Below, in pieces: positions 1-6,314 of a DNA stretch of 6,896 bases; the first letter of the stretch is position 1, and each line of letters begins with the position of its first letter. The notes beneath the pieces are model-generated. The model made no database searches. It was not told where the DNA came from and worked only from the letters and a program-made list of their open reading frames with translations. The translations under genes were made by a program, and so were the position numbers. Where the stretch lies: the NCBI GenBank assembly GCA_013298745.1, contig JAAFIT010000133.1, positions 1-6,896 of the forward strand. Reading direction: 5' to 3'. The stretch is from Sphingomonadales bacterium. Lineage in GTDB: Bacteria > Pseudomonadota > Alphaproteobacteria > Sphingomonadales > Sphingomonadaceae.

Positions 1-1216
1 TTCCCTATCACCACCGCACCCTGCTGCATTATTGCAAGGCGTTCGGCGTCGCGCTGGAACCCTTCATTCAATTGAACCACGCCGCCTATGTCCACAACAG
101 CAAGGCGTTTGGCGGCAAGCCACAGCCCTATCGCGAGCTTGCCGCCGATTGGGATGGCAATGTCGCCGAACTGCTCGGCAAGGCGATCGACAACAAGGGC
201 CTTGATTCGGTGATGGGTGCCGCCGATCGCGACCGGTTGAAGGAAGCGCTGCGCGAATGGGGCATCCTCGACAAGGACATGCGCTACGTCAAAAGCCTGC
301 AGACCTCGCGGCGGCGCGGCTATGATCGTCCGATGGGCGGCGGTGTCGATGGCGCGCCGATCGCTTCGACACCCTTGCCTTTTCCGATGTACTCGATTCA
401 GGTGTGGCGCGCGTCATCGCCATGCACATGGAAAACCAGCACCAGACGACAATGTTCCAGCCCGTTGGCGGCATGGGGATGATCGGCAAGGCGTTCGGCA
501 AGCAGGTCGAGGGCCTTGTCCGCTATGGCGCGAAGGTGACCAAGATCGATCAGTCGGGCGGCGCCGTGACGGTGACCTATACCGACATCGCCAGCGGCAG
601 CGAGCGGACCACCAAGGCCGATTACTGTGTCTGCACCATCCCGCTGGGCATCCTCAGCCAGATCGATCTCGATGCCTCAGCCGGCTTGCGCGCCGCGATC
701 GCCGCAGTGCCCTATTCCAACTCGGTCAAGGTCGGGCTGGAGATGAAGACGCGCTTCTGGGAGGAAGAAAATGCCATCTATGGCGGCATCAGCTTTACCG
801 ACCAGCCGATCAGCATGATTTCCTATCCCAGCGGTGGCCTGCACAGCGATGGGCCGGGCGTGATCCTCGGTGCCTATATGTATGGCCCGTCATCCTATCG
901 CTTTGCCGGGATGACGCCCGAACAGCGGATTGCGGGCGCGCTCGAACAGGGGGCCGTGTTCCACCCCGGCCGCTACAAGGAACAGTTCACCACCGGCGCG
1001 GCCGTCGCCTGGAGCCGGGTGCCCTTCACCCTTGGCTGCTGCGCGCAATGGAACGAGGCCACCCGCAAGGAACATTACCAAACGCTCGTCGCTGTCGATG
1101 ATCGCATCGTGCTGGCCGGCGAACACGCCTCCTATATCGGCTGCTGGATGGAAGGCGCGCTGCTATCGTCGCTCGACGCCATCACCCGCCTGCACAAACG
1201 CGCCCTGGAGGCCTGA
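1..1216 (+). pseudogene. Flavin monoamine oxidase family protein, 5'-partial and frameshifted
   Basis: FAD-dependent amine oxidase (COG1231-like) that would oxidise a primary or secondary amine to the imine. About 400 codons are present; the N-terminal Rossmann FAD-binding part lies left of the window. Frame 3 encodes the first segment, from base 3 through GYDRPMGGG and GAPIASTPL. The reading then continues in frame 2 from about base 383 (FSDVLDSG, then TTMFQPVGGM) to TGA at 1214-1216. Both segments match consecutive parts of one family, so a single base appears lost near 377-383 (STPL-A-FSDVL would be restored by one G or T). Visible family marks are the Lys of SVKVGLEMK (codon 728-730), equivalent to the flavin-adjacent Lys of monoamine oxidases, a Trp at 1049-1051, and the C-terminal FAD motif LAGEHASYI with Glu at 1121-1123. 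A GTG at 404 could be called as a start, but it has no Shine-Dalgarno and would give only the C-terminal half. The substrate cannot be told. Either a true pseudogene or a sequencing error. Confidence 0.85.
1207..1210 (+). promoter_or_regulatory. Shine-Dalgarno of the cytochrome c gene
   Basis: GGAG with a 7-base spacer to the ATG at 1218. It lies in the last codons of the amine oxidase gene and fixes the cytochrome start directly behind the signal peptide. It also argues for one mRNA covering both genes. Confidence 0.65.
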
Positions 1217-1217
1217 C

Positions 1218-1598
1218 ATGAAAGCTTCGCTTTTTTTCGTTGGTCTTGTGCTTGCTGTGCCGGTGATTGCCAAGCCAGCGGCGCCGGATCCGGGCGCCAA
1301 GGTGTATGAGGAACTGTGCCAGGCGTGCCATATGGCGAACGCCATGGGCGCCGTTGGCGCCGGCAAGGTCACCGCGCTGGCGAAGAACCCCAATCTCGAA
1401 TCCGCCGACTATCCGATCACCGTCGTCACCGGCGGCAAGGGCGCGATGCCATGGTTTCGCGGACAGTTGACCGATCAGCAGATCGCCGATGTGATCAACC
1501 ATGTGCGCAGCCATTACGGCAATCGCTACAAGGACAAGATCTCGGCTGCCGATGTGGCGGAACGTGGCCTGCCGGCACCACCGGGGCGCGAGCGGTAA
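1218..1598 (+). CDS. Secreted class I mono-haem cytochrome c
   Basis: Predicted 126-residue periplasmic electron carrier. Residues 1-18 form a signal peptide: K2, a hydrophobic core FFVGLVLAVPVIA, and likely cleavage after VIA. The haem attachment motif CQACH is at residues 34-38, and Met77 in GAMPWF is the probable sixth iron ligand. The helix LTDQQIADVINHVRSHY (84-100) matches the conserved C-terminal helix of small cytochromes c. The ATG is 1 base after the amine oxidase stop, with GGAG at 1207-1210 inside the oxidase 3' end, so the two are almost certainly co-transcribed and probably translationally coupled. Context suggests that it is the electron acceptor of the neighbouring flavoenzyme. 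This is inferred by analogy with nicotine oxidoreductase NicA2, whose natural acceptor is the cytochrome c CycN. The frame is intact even though the upstream oxidase is frameshifted. Confidence 0.9.
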   Translation: MKASLFFVGLVLAVPVIAKPAAPDPGAKVYEELCQACHMANAMGAVGAGKVTALAKNPNLESADYPITVVTGGKGAMPWFRGQLTDQQIADVINHVRSHYGNRYKDKISAADVAERGLPAPPGRER

Positions 1599-1632
1599 AG
1601 CGCCACACGGCACCGATCAATCGACGGCGCTT
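1598..1632. terminator. Possible weak bidirectional stem-loop between convergent genes
   Basis: AAGCGCC (1598-1604) and GGCGCTT (1626-1632) are perfect inverted 7-base arms around a 21-base loop. They span the 18-base gap between the cytochrome c stop (1596-1598) and the VOC stop (1617-1619). The position suits a shared terminator for convergent units. There is no real T-run on either side (TTAAT to the right, TTTACC on the minus strand), and the loop is long, so this is a weak candidate. Confidence 0.25.
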
Positions 1633-2072
1633 AATCCGATGCGGTTGCCCTCGCTGTCACCAATTTCGGCGACATGGCCGGCGTCCCCGACAGACGTCTT
1701 TGGATAAAGCACGGTGCCGCCATTGCGTGTCGCGCGGGCCAGCGCGGCATCGATATCCGGCACATCGAAATAGATGATCACCCCGGTTTTCGTCGGGACA
1801 TAGACATCGCCCTTGGCCAGCGCCCCACTCGCCCCCGGCTTGCCATCGGCGCGCGGGAAGAACGCCATGTCATAACCATCGACGCGCTGGCGCCTCAAAT
1901 CATGGCCCAGCACCGCGCGATAAAATCGCACCGCGCGGTCCATATCCATCACCGGAATTTCGAAATGCACGACAGGATTGGCCATCACCGGCCTGTTCGG
2001 TTCCGGCGCGCTGGCAAAGCCGGCAAGCGCCGCCGCCAGCAGCACGAGGCCGACATACCGGACCCGACCCAT
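1617..2072 (-). CDS. VOC (glyoxalase/bleomycin-resistance fold) protein with apparent signal peptide
   Basis: Predicted 151 residues. A VOC domain starts near residue 30: MANPVVHFEIPVMDMDRAVRFY is the typical first beta-alpha unit, followed by a second repeat from VIIYFDVPDIDAALARA to the closing SEGNRIGL. His36 and Glu141 sit where VOC proteins carry metal ligands, but the partner position in VIIYF is not His, so the metal site looks incomplete. The reaction is unknown. From the ATG at 2072 the protein begins with MGRVRYVGLVLLAAALAG and FASA, a plausible Sec signal peptide without a lipobox Cys, which would export the domain. This start is 4 bases after the dabA stop and has AAGGA at 2083-2087. 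The internal ATG at 1985 (MANPVV) would give a normal 122-residue cytoplasmic VOC protein and has only a weak AGG. An ATG at 2108 would overlap dabA. It is the last gene of the dabB-dabA unit. Fold sure; start and location less sure. Confidence 0.8.
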   Translation of the reverse strand: MGRVRYVGLVLLAAALAGFASAPEPNRPVMANPVVHFEIPVMDMDRAVRFYRAVLGHDLRRQRVDGYDMAFFPRADGKPGASGALAKGDVYVPTKTGVIIYFDVPDIDAALARATRNGGTVLYPKTSVGDAGHVAEIGDSEGNRIGLSAVD

Positions 2073-2076
2073 TGGG

Positions 2077-4620
2077 CTAGAGTCCTTGCCATTCGCCGGC
2101 GCGATCATAACGATGGGTCACCTTGCCCGCATCATCGATGGCGAACAGGTTGAGCCAGCGATTCTCGATCAGCTCGCGGATGCCCTGGTGCCCGGCGATG
2201 ACCGCGTTCATCGCGTCACGGGGCGCTGCGATGAAGGCGTTCAGCCGCAGTGGTTCGTGGATGAAGCGGGTGCCATCATGCACCGATTGCCACGGCAACC
2301 CGACCTTCAGATCCCCGGCATTGCCTTCGAGCACCCCCAAGGTGCCGACAACATTGTGAAGCACCTTGTTGCCGCTGCCAAAGGCGCGGTTGTTCACCGT
2401 CGAGCCGTAATATTGCAGGTTGATCCAGCTGGCGACGACGAGCGGCGCGGTCATGATCAGTGTCAGCACGCCAAAACCGCTATCCGCCTGCCAATCGTAA
2501 TTGTGGAGGAAGGCGCGCCCCCCCAGATCGACGCCGCGCGTGACATGGCGCGGCGCCGCGATGAAAGCGGCATTGCCGGCAAGGCCCCATTCGGGACGCA
2601 CCTGTGCCCAATCACGGCTGCGCGCGATGACGGCGGCATCGATGTTGCGGGCATCGGCAAGGCCGAGCAACGGCGCCCGTTCGGCGCGGGCCAGTTGCGA
2701 CGCCTTGTCGAGCCAGCCCTGCAGTTCGCGCACCGCCGGCATGAACTCCACCGGGATTTCGGCCGTGTCGAAGATCGTCACCGCATCGGTGGTGGTATCG
2801 TGCAGGCAGCCGAGGAACCATGTGTCGGGCGGGATACTGATGCCTTTGGCGCGCAGACCGTTCCGCACGTCAGGATCGTTGAGAATACCGGCAGCGACAC
2901 GGGCATTGGCTTCACCGGTGTGCCCGCCGCAGGCGCCGCAATCGAGGCCGGAAGCGTGCGGATTGTTGGCCGTGGTGCTGCCATGGCCGACGAGCAGCAC
3001 CAGCCGGGCGAAATCGCTGGTGAGCGACATGCCGCGCAGCACCGCTTCGGCCTGGGTGAGCGCCTGTTCGGGCGTGAAGCCCGTCGGCCGCCCGCCGACC
3101 GTGCGCGCCGCCAGCCGCGGGCCGACACGCGGGATCAACGCCGGATCGATGCCGTCGGTGTTGGGATCACTGACCGGTCGCGTCAGGCCGGCGCTATCGC
3201 CGACCAGCTTTGGCGCGAACAGAAGCCCGGTGGTTTCGACATAGGTGAAGGAGGAAACGGCGGCGAGCTTGAAGGATTTCCACGCCTTGGCGGCGCGGCG
3301 GCGCAGCAGCCGCAGCCCGAGGATTTCGGTTTCCTCGTCATCGCTGGCGCCGGTCACCGCCTCGCAGACGGTAAACGCCGGTGTGAGCAGCACCGGGCAT
3401 TGCGCACCGCCGGTGTCGCGGCCGATCGGCACATATTCGATCGGATAGCCGAAAAAGCCGGCGAAGCCGATGGTTTCGGCGGCGGGGCATACGGTTTCAA
3501 AGGCGCGGCGATAGACTTCGGAGCGCACATCGATGCAGAACGCAGCCTGCACCGGCTTGCGCACCTCGCTGCGCCGCGGCCAGAGATAGGGGGCGCTGGC
3601 GGCATCCTTGCCGGCCAGCCGCGCGAGCAAGCGCCGCTGAAAGGCGGCTTCATAGGCTTCCTGCATGACCAGATCGACGATCAGGTCCGGGTCCAGCGCC
3701 TCGTCATGCGCCTCGGGTAGCGCCGCCGCTGCCGCCATCGCCGCGTTCCAGGCGGCACGAAAGGCCGCGTCGTTGCGTTCGGTCCATAGCGCATAACCCC
3801 AGGCCATGCGGATCGCGAGCAACTGCACCAGCCGATCATCGGGGCGGCCATAAAGGCCATTGTCCCAGACCAGATAGCGGACATAGGCGGCCCAGCCGCC
3901 GATATCGAACAGCGCGCGATGCAGATAATCGACGATCGCGCGCGGTGGAATGCCGAGCCGGGCGATGACAACGGCGATGGTTTCGACCGGCCCTGCCGGC
4001 AAGGCGCCAACGGCAGCGCGAAAACCGGAGATTCCCATGGTTTCCGGGTTGCGATCATGCACCATCGCCGCGCGCCAGGCGGCATAGAGCGGCTGCCCGC
4101 GCCCCGGCTGCTTCCAACTCGATTGGCCTTCATCGAAATAGCCGGCGCAGAATTTCGACACTTCATCGATCATGAAGGCGGTGCGCGAGGCCAGCCGATC
4201 GCCGGCCGCAAGCATGTCGAGCACTTCGGCCACGGTCGCGACAACCGCGGTCGGCCCTAGCGGTGCCGGATCGCGCGCCAGCGCTGCCTTCACGCCGGCC
4301 ACACCATCGGCGAACTCTGCCTGCGGCACGGCGGCCAGCCCTTTGGCAATGGCGGCATCATCGATCACCCCATTGGCCAGCGCCTCGCGATAAAAGGCGC
4401 GTGGCATCAGCATGTCCGTGCGGGCGACGCGGCGCATGGTGGCGCAGGTGGTGGCGAAAGCCTGACCCGAAAAGCCGAGGAACGGATTGACCGCGACAAA
4501 GTGCTTCAAGGGCCACAGCGGCGCGATGCGGTTGCAGGCAGCAGCGATGGCGGCATCAAGCGCCGGAGCATCGAGGGGATTGGCGGCAGCGATGTCCGCC
4601 GGCATCAGCATGGTGTTCAT
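2077..4620 (-). CDS. dabA: DabA, inorganic carbon transporter catalytic subunit (DUF2309/UPF0753)
   Basis: 847-residue soluble, membrane-associated partner of DabB. In the DAB (MpsAB) system it is a beta-carbonic-anhydrase-like zinc protein that hydrates CO2 on the cytoplasmic side, driven one way by the cation gradient through DabB. Length fits the family. The N-terminal motif PLKHFVAVNPFLGF (37-50) is characteristic. The four residues matching the Halothiobacillus DabA active site (Cys351, Asp353, His524, Cys539) are all present: Cys362 and Asp364 in FCIDVRSE, His546 in LLVGHGSTT, and Cys561 in LDCGACGGH. The His-to-Cys spacing of 15 is the same in both. Further family blocks are WFLGCLHDTTTD (601-612) and GVDLGGRAFLHNYDW (696-710). 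No signal peptide or clear membrane segment is seen, as expected. The start at 4620 is supported by GGAG at 4629-4632 with an 8-base spacer. It follows dabB by 27 bases and precedes the VOC gene by 4, so one operon. No disruption is visible. Confidence 0.95.
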   Translation of the reverse strand: MNTMLMPADIAAANPLDAPALDAAIAAACNRIAPLWPLKHFVAVNPFLGFSGQAFATTCATMRRVARTDMLMPRAFYREALANGVIDDAAIAKGLAAVPQAEFADGVAGVKAALARDPAPLGPTAVVATVAEVLDMLAAGDRLASRTAFMIDEVSKFCAGYFDEGQSSWKQPGRGQPLYAAWRAAMVHDRNPETMGISGFRAAVGALPAGPVETIAVVIARLGIPPRAIVDYLHRALFDIGGWAAYVRYLVWDNGLYGRPDDRLVQLLAIRMAWGYALWTERNDAAFRAAWNAAMAAAAALPEAHDEALDPDLIVDLVMQEAYEAAFQRRLLARLAGKDAASAPYLWPRRSEVRKPVQAAFCIDVRSEVYRRAFETVCPAAETIGFAGFFGYPIEYVPIGRDTGGAQCPVLLTPAFTVCEAVTGASDDEETEILGLRLLRRRAAKAWKSFKLAAVSSFTYVETTGLLFAPKLVGDSAGLTRPVSDPNTDGIDPALIPRVGPRLAARTVGGRPTGFTPEQALTQAEAVLRGMSLTSDFARLVLLVGHGSTTANNPHASGLDCGACGGHTGEANARVAAGILNDPDVRNGLRAKGISIPPDTWFLGCLHDTTTDAVTIFDTAEIPVEFMPAVRELQGWLDKASQLARAERAPLLGLADARNIDAAVIARSRDWAQVRPEWGLAGNAAFIAAPRHVTRGVDLGGRAFLHNYDWQADSGFGVLTLIMTAPLVVASWINLQYYGSTVNNRAFGSGNKVLHNVVGTLGVLEGNAGDLKVGLPWQSVHDGTRFIHEPLRLNAFIAAPRDAMNAVIAGHQGIRELIENRWLNLFAIDDAGKVTHRYDRAGEWQGL
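2083..2087 (-). promoter_or_regulatory. Shine-Dalgarno of the VOC gene inside the dabA 3' end
   Basis: On the minus strand AAGGA stands 10 bases before the ATG at 2072 and just before the dabA TAG (2077-2079). It favours the signal-peptide start over the internal one and suggests reinitiation by ribosomes finishing dabA. The spacer is slightly long. Confidence 0.45.
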
Positions 4621-4628
4621 AAAGCGAA

Positions 4629-4632
4629 CTCC
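4629..4632 (-). promoter_or_regulatory. Shine-Dalgarno of dabA
   Basis: GGAG on the minus strand, 8 bases before the ATG at 4620, in the 27-base gap behind dabB. It selects Met1 over the nearby in-frame Met4 and Met6. Confidence 0.6.
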
Positions 4633-4647
4633 GAAATGAGAGATGGA

Positions 4648-6207
4648 TCAGCGGCCGGTCGGCCAGAGCCGCAGCACCAGGCGATTGGCGATGGTATTGA
4701 CGTAAAAGCCGTTGGCGACATGGACGTGGAGCGCCTGCCAGCGCGGCGTGCCGCTTGATCGCGCCAGCGTGCTCTGCAGCACGGTGACCGCCGCAAAGGC
4801 CGCGACCACTACCAGCACGGCGACCAGCGTGGCGAGCCCGCGCGCCGGGGCATTGGCCGGAACCGTACCGGCCAGCAGCTGCGCGGCGCCCCATTGCAGG
4901 CCGAAATAGGCGGTCGCGACCAGCAGCGTCAGCCCGAGCGTGCGGATAACGACGAAGTTGTTGGGACGCTCATCGATCGACTGGGCGATGAGAAGGGTGA
5001 GGCCAAGCAGCATGATCGCTCCCAGCGCGAAGACGCCGGGTTGTTCATTGATCGTCGCGCCGAACACCGTGGCGACCAGCAGGGTGACGGCGAGCACCAG
5101 CCCGACGGCGATGCCGATGCGCGCCGGATGTGGTTGACCACCGGGGCTGGGTGACCAGGACGCGCGCGCCAGATCGATGACGCTGCCAGACGAGAGAAAG
5201 GCGTGCGCCTTGTAGAGCGAATGCGCCACGATGTGCAGCAACGCCGCGCTCCACGCGCCGAGACCGCATTGCAGCATCATGAAGCCCATCTGGGCGATGG
5301 TCGACCACGCCAGCGATACCTTGACCGAGCTTTGGGTGAGCATCACCACCGAGCCGAACAGCGCGGTGAAGCCGCCGACCAGCACCAGCACATCGAGTGC
5401 CGGCGTCGACAGTCCGACAATGCCGGAGAAGCGCAACAGCAAGAAGCCACCGGCATTGATGATCCCGGCATGCAGCAGCGCCGAAACCGGTGTGGGCGTT
5501 TCCATCACCTCGATCAGCCAGCCGTGCAGCGGGAACTGTGCCGATTTGAGCAGCGCGGCGGCAACGAACAGTCCGGCCGCGGCATGAACAGCCCCCGACG
5601 TTGTGGTGAGCGCCTTGGCGCCACTGAACAGCGTCGCATAATCGAGCCCGCCGAAGGTCTGATAAAGCATGAGCATGGCGCCCGCGATGCACAGATCGCC
5701 GATGCGGCTGGCGATGAATTTCTTGCGCTCGGCCAGGATGGCGGCCGGGCGATTGCGATAGAAAATCAGCAGGCGGCCAAGGCCCAGCGAGGTTGCCACC
5801 CAAGCCAGAGCGAACTGCACGAGATTGCCCGAAATGATGATCACGAGCACCGACGCGAGGGTGAAGCACAGCCATTTGGTGAAGCGGCCATGGTCCGGGT
5901 CCCCGGCCAGATAGTTGCGGCTGTAGTGGACGACGACGGCGCCAACGAAGGAGACGAGGAGGAACATCACCGCCGTCAACACATCGAACCACAGGCCGAA
6001 AGCGGGTGTCGCCGGCGTGTGCATCGGGCCATTTGTGGCGAGCAAGCCGGCCATGACGACGGCAGCACCGACATTGGCGAAGGCCGCCAACCGCGCCCAA
6101 CGCGCCATGCCGACGGGATTGGCGTTGGCGACGGCCGCCGGCACCAGCCCCAACAGGGCAAGGCCGAGCGGCGCTGCCAGCAGCAACCAAAGCGCTTGGG
6201 TTGTCAT
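4648..6207 (-). CDS. dabB: DabB, proton-conducting membrane subunit of the DAB carbon pump (NuoL/Mrp antiporter-like)
   Basis: 519-residue polytopic inner-membrane protein with about 14 hydrophobic segments, the first at residues 5-25 and the last at about 456-476. It is the cation-gradient coupling partner of DabA. Complex I/antiporter signatures are clear: KSAQFPLHGWLIE, PTPVSALLHAG and INAGGFLLLR (221-259, with Lys221); SSVKVSLAWSTIAQMGFMM (293-311, with Lys296); and HSLYKAHAFLSSGS (329-342, with His329, Lys333, His335). It is shorter than NuoL and lacks the long C-terminal lateral helix; it ends in HVHVANGFYVNTIANRL, which matches DabB-type proteins. The helix that carries an essential Glu in NuoL/NuoM-type subunits reads FALAWVATSLGLGRLL here (132-147), with no acidic residue. 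That argues for the DabB branch over a respiratory subunit. The start at 6207 has GGAG at 6215-6218 with a 7-base spacer. It is the first gene of dabB-dabA-VOC and divergent from lysR. A generic label would be NADH dehydrogenase subunit L-like, but adjacency to dabA decides it. Confidence 0.93.
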   Translation of the reverse strand: MTTQALWLLLAAPLGLALLGLVPAAVANANPVGMARWARLAAFANVGAAVVMAGLLATNGPMHTPATPAFGLWFDVLTAVMFLLVSFVGAVVVHYSRNYLAGDPDHGRFTKWLCFTLASVLVIIISGNLVQFALAWVATSLGLGRLLIFYRNRPAAILAERKKFIASRIGDLCIAGAMLMLYQTFGGLDYATLFSGAKALTTTSGAVHAAAGLFVAAALLKSAQFPLHGWLIEVMETPTPVSALLHAGIINAGGFLLLRFSGIVGLSTPALDVLVLVGGFTALFGSVVMLTQSSVKVSLAWSTIAQMGFMMLQCGLGAWSAALLHIVAHSLYKAHAFLSSGSVIDLARASWSPSPGGQPHPARIGIAVGLVLAVTLLVATVFGATINEQPGVFALGAIMLLGLTLLIAQSIDERPNNFVVIRTLGLTLLVATAYFGLQWGAAQLLAGTVPANAPARGLATLVAVLVVVAAFAAVTVLQSTLARSSGTPRWQALHVHVANGFYVNTIANRLVLRLWPTGR

Positions 6208-6214
6208 CTCTCGT

Positions 6215-6218
6215 CTCC
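6215..6218 (-). promoter_or_regulatory. Shine-Dalgarno of dabB
   Basis: GGAG on the minus strand, 7 bases upstream of the ATG at 6207. It fixes the start just before the first transmembrane segment. Confidence 0.6.
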
Positions 6219-6278
6219 GCGTTGGGCCGGGAATGCTTCGTCCCTAACGCGACGTGGACATCAATAAAAATACAAAGA

Positions 6279-6307
6279 TTGCATCATATCATTCGCTTTA
6301 ATAGAAT
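6279..6307 (+). promoter_or_regulatory. Candidate lysR promoter
   Basis: TTGCAT (6279-6284) and TAGAAT (6302-6307) are separated by 17 bases. The -10 matches TATAAT at five of six positions; the -35 matches only its TTG. The expected transcription start is about 6313-6316, right at the lysR ATG (6315), which has no Shine-Dalgarno. This would make the mRNA leaderless or nearly so. Confidence 0.35.
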
Positions 6308-6310
6308 GAT
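6288..6310. promoter_or_regulatory. Candidate LysR-family operator, ATCATTC-N9-GAATGAT
   Basis: Perfect inverted repeat with 7-base arms at 6288-6294 and 6304-6310 around a 9-base spacer. The core TTC-N9-GAA contains T6293-N11-A6305, the classic T-N11-A LysR-type recognition pattern. It lies in a divergent region beside a LysR gene, upstream of dabB and overlapping the -10 proposed for lysR, so it could both activate dabBA and repress lysR. Confidence 0.6.
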
Positions 6311-6314
6311 TGCC

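Larger units (their letters stand above)
6208..6314. promoter_or_regulatory. Divergent dabB/lysR control region
   Basis: This 107-base gap holds the only AT-rich stretch of the window (about 6261-6311), flanked by GC-rich sequence. It must carry the promoters of both the dabB operon (minus) and lysR (plus). On the minus strand TATGAT (6283-6288) resembles a -10, but no matching -35 is seen, so the dab promoter cannot be placed. If the regulator activates from the usual distance of about 65 bases, dab transcription would begin nearer 6235-6240. The roughly 25-30 bases next to dabB are GC-rich leader. Confidence 0.7.

Noticed and set aside
377..385. Programmed -1 ribosomal frameshift in the amine oxidase
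   Set aside because: The TTTT run would allow Phe-tRNA slippage, but there is no classic X-XXY-YYZ heptamer. The family is not known for frameshifting, and a one-base loss is simpler.
322..1101. 259-codon plus-strand frame inside the amine oxidase
   Set aside because: It is a third reading frame of the oxidase region. The oxidase motifs lie in the other two frames, and this one shows no family match.
404..1216. A separate shorter amine oxidase starting at GTG 404
   Set aside because: No ribosome site precedes it, it would lack the FAD-binding N-terminus, and family-like sequence continues upstream in the same frame to about 383 and then in frame 3.
1978..3720. 580-codon open frame on the plus strand opposite dabA
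   Set aside because: It is antisense to a well-conserved dabA, has no recognisable domain and a composition rich in Arg, Gly, Ala and Asp. This is the usual shadow of a GC-rich gene.
5045..6190. 381-codon minus-strand frame overlapping dabB
   Set aside because: It is an out-of-frame reading of dabB with no domain and very high Arg and Gly. The dabB frame explains the sequence.
5203..6267. 354-codon plus-strand open frame opposite dabB
   Set aside because: Its composition is low-complexity and rich in Arg, Gln, His and Glu, as expected from the antisense of membrane-protein codons. dabB on the other strand has clear family motifs.
6262..6310. AT-rich stretch as a possible attachment site or origin
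   Set aside because: It has no integrase, tRNA end, iteron array or replication gene nearby. A divergent promoter region accounts for it.
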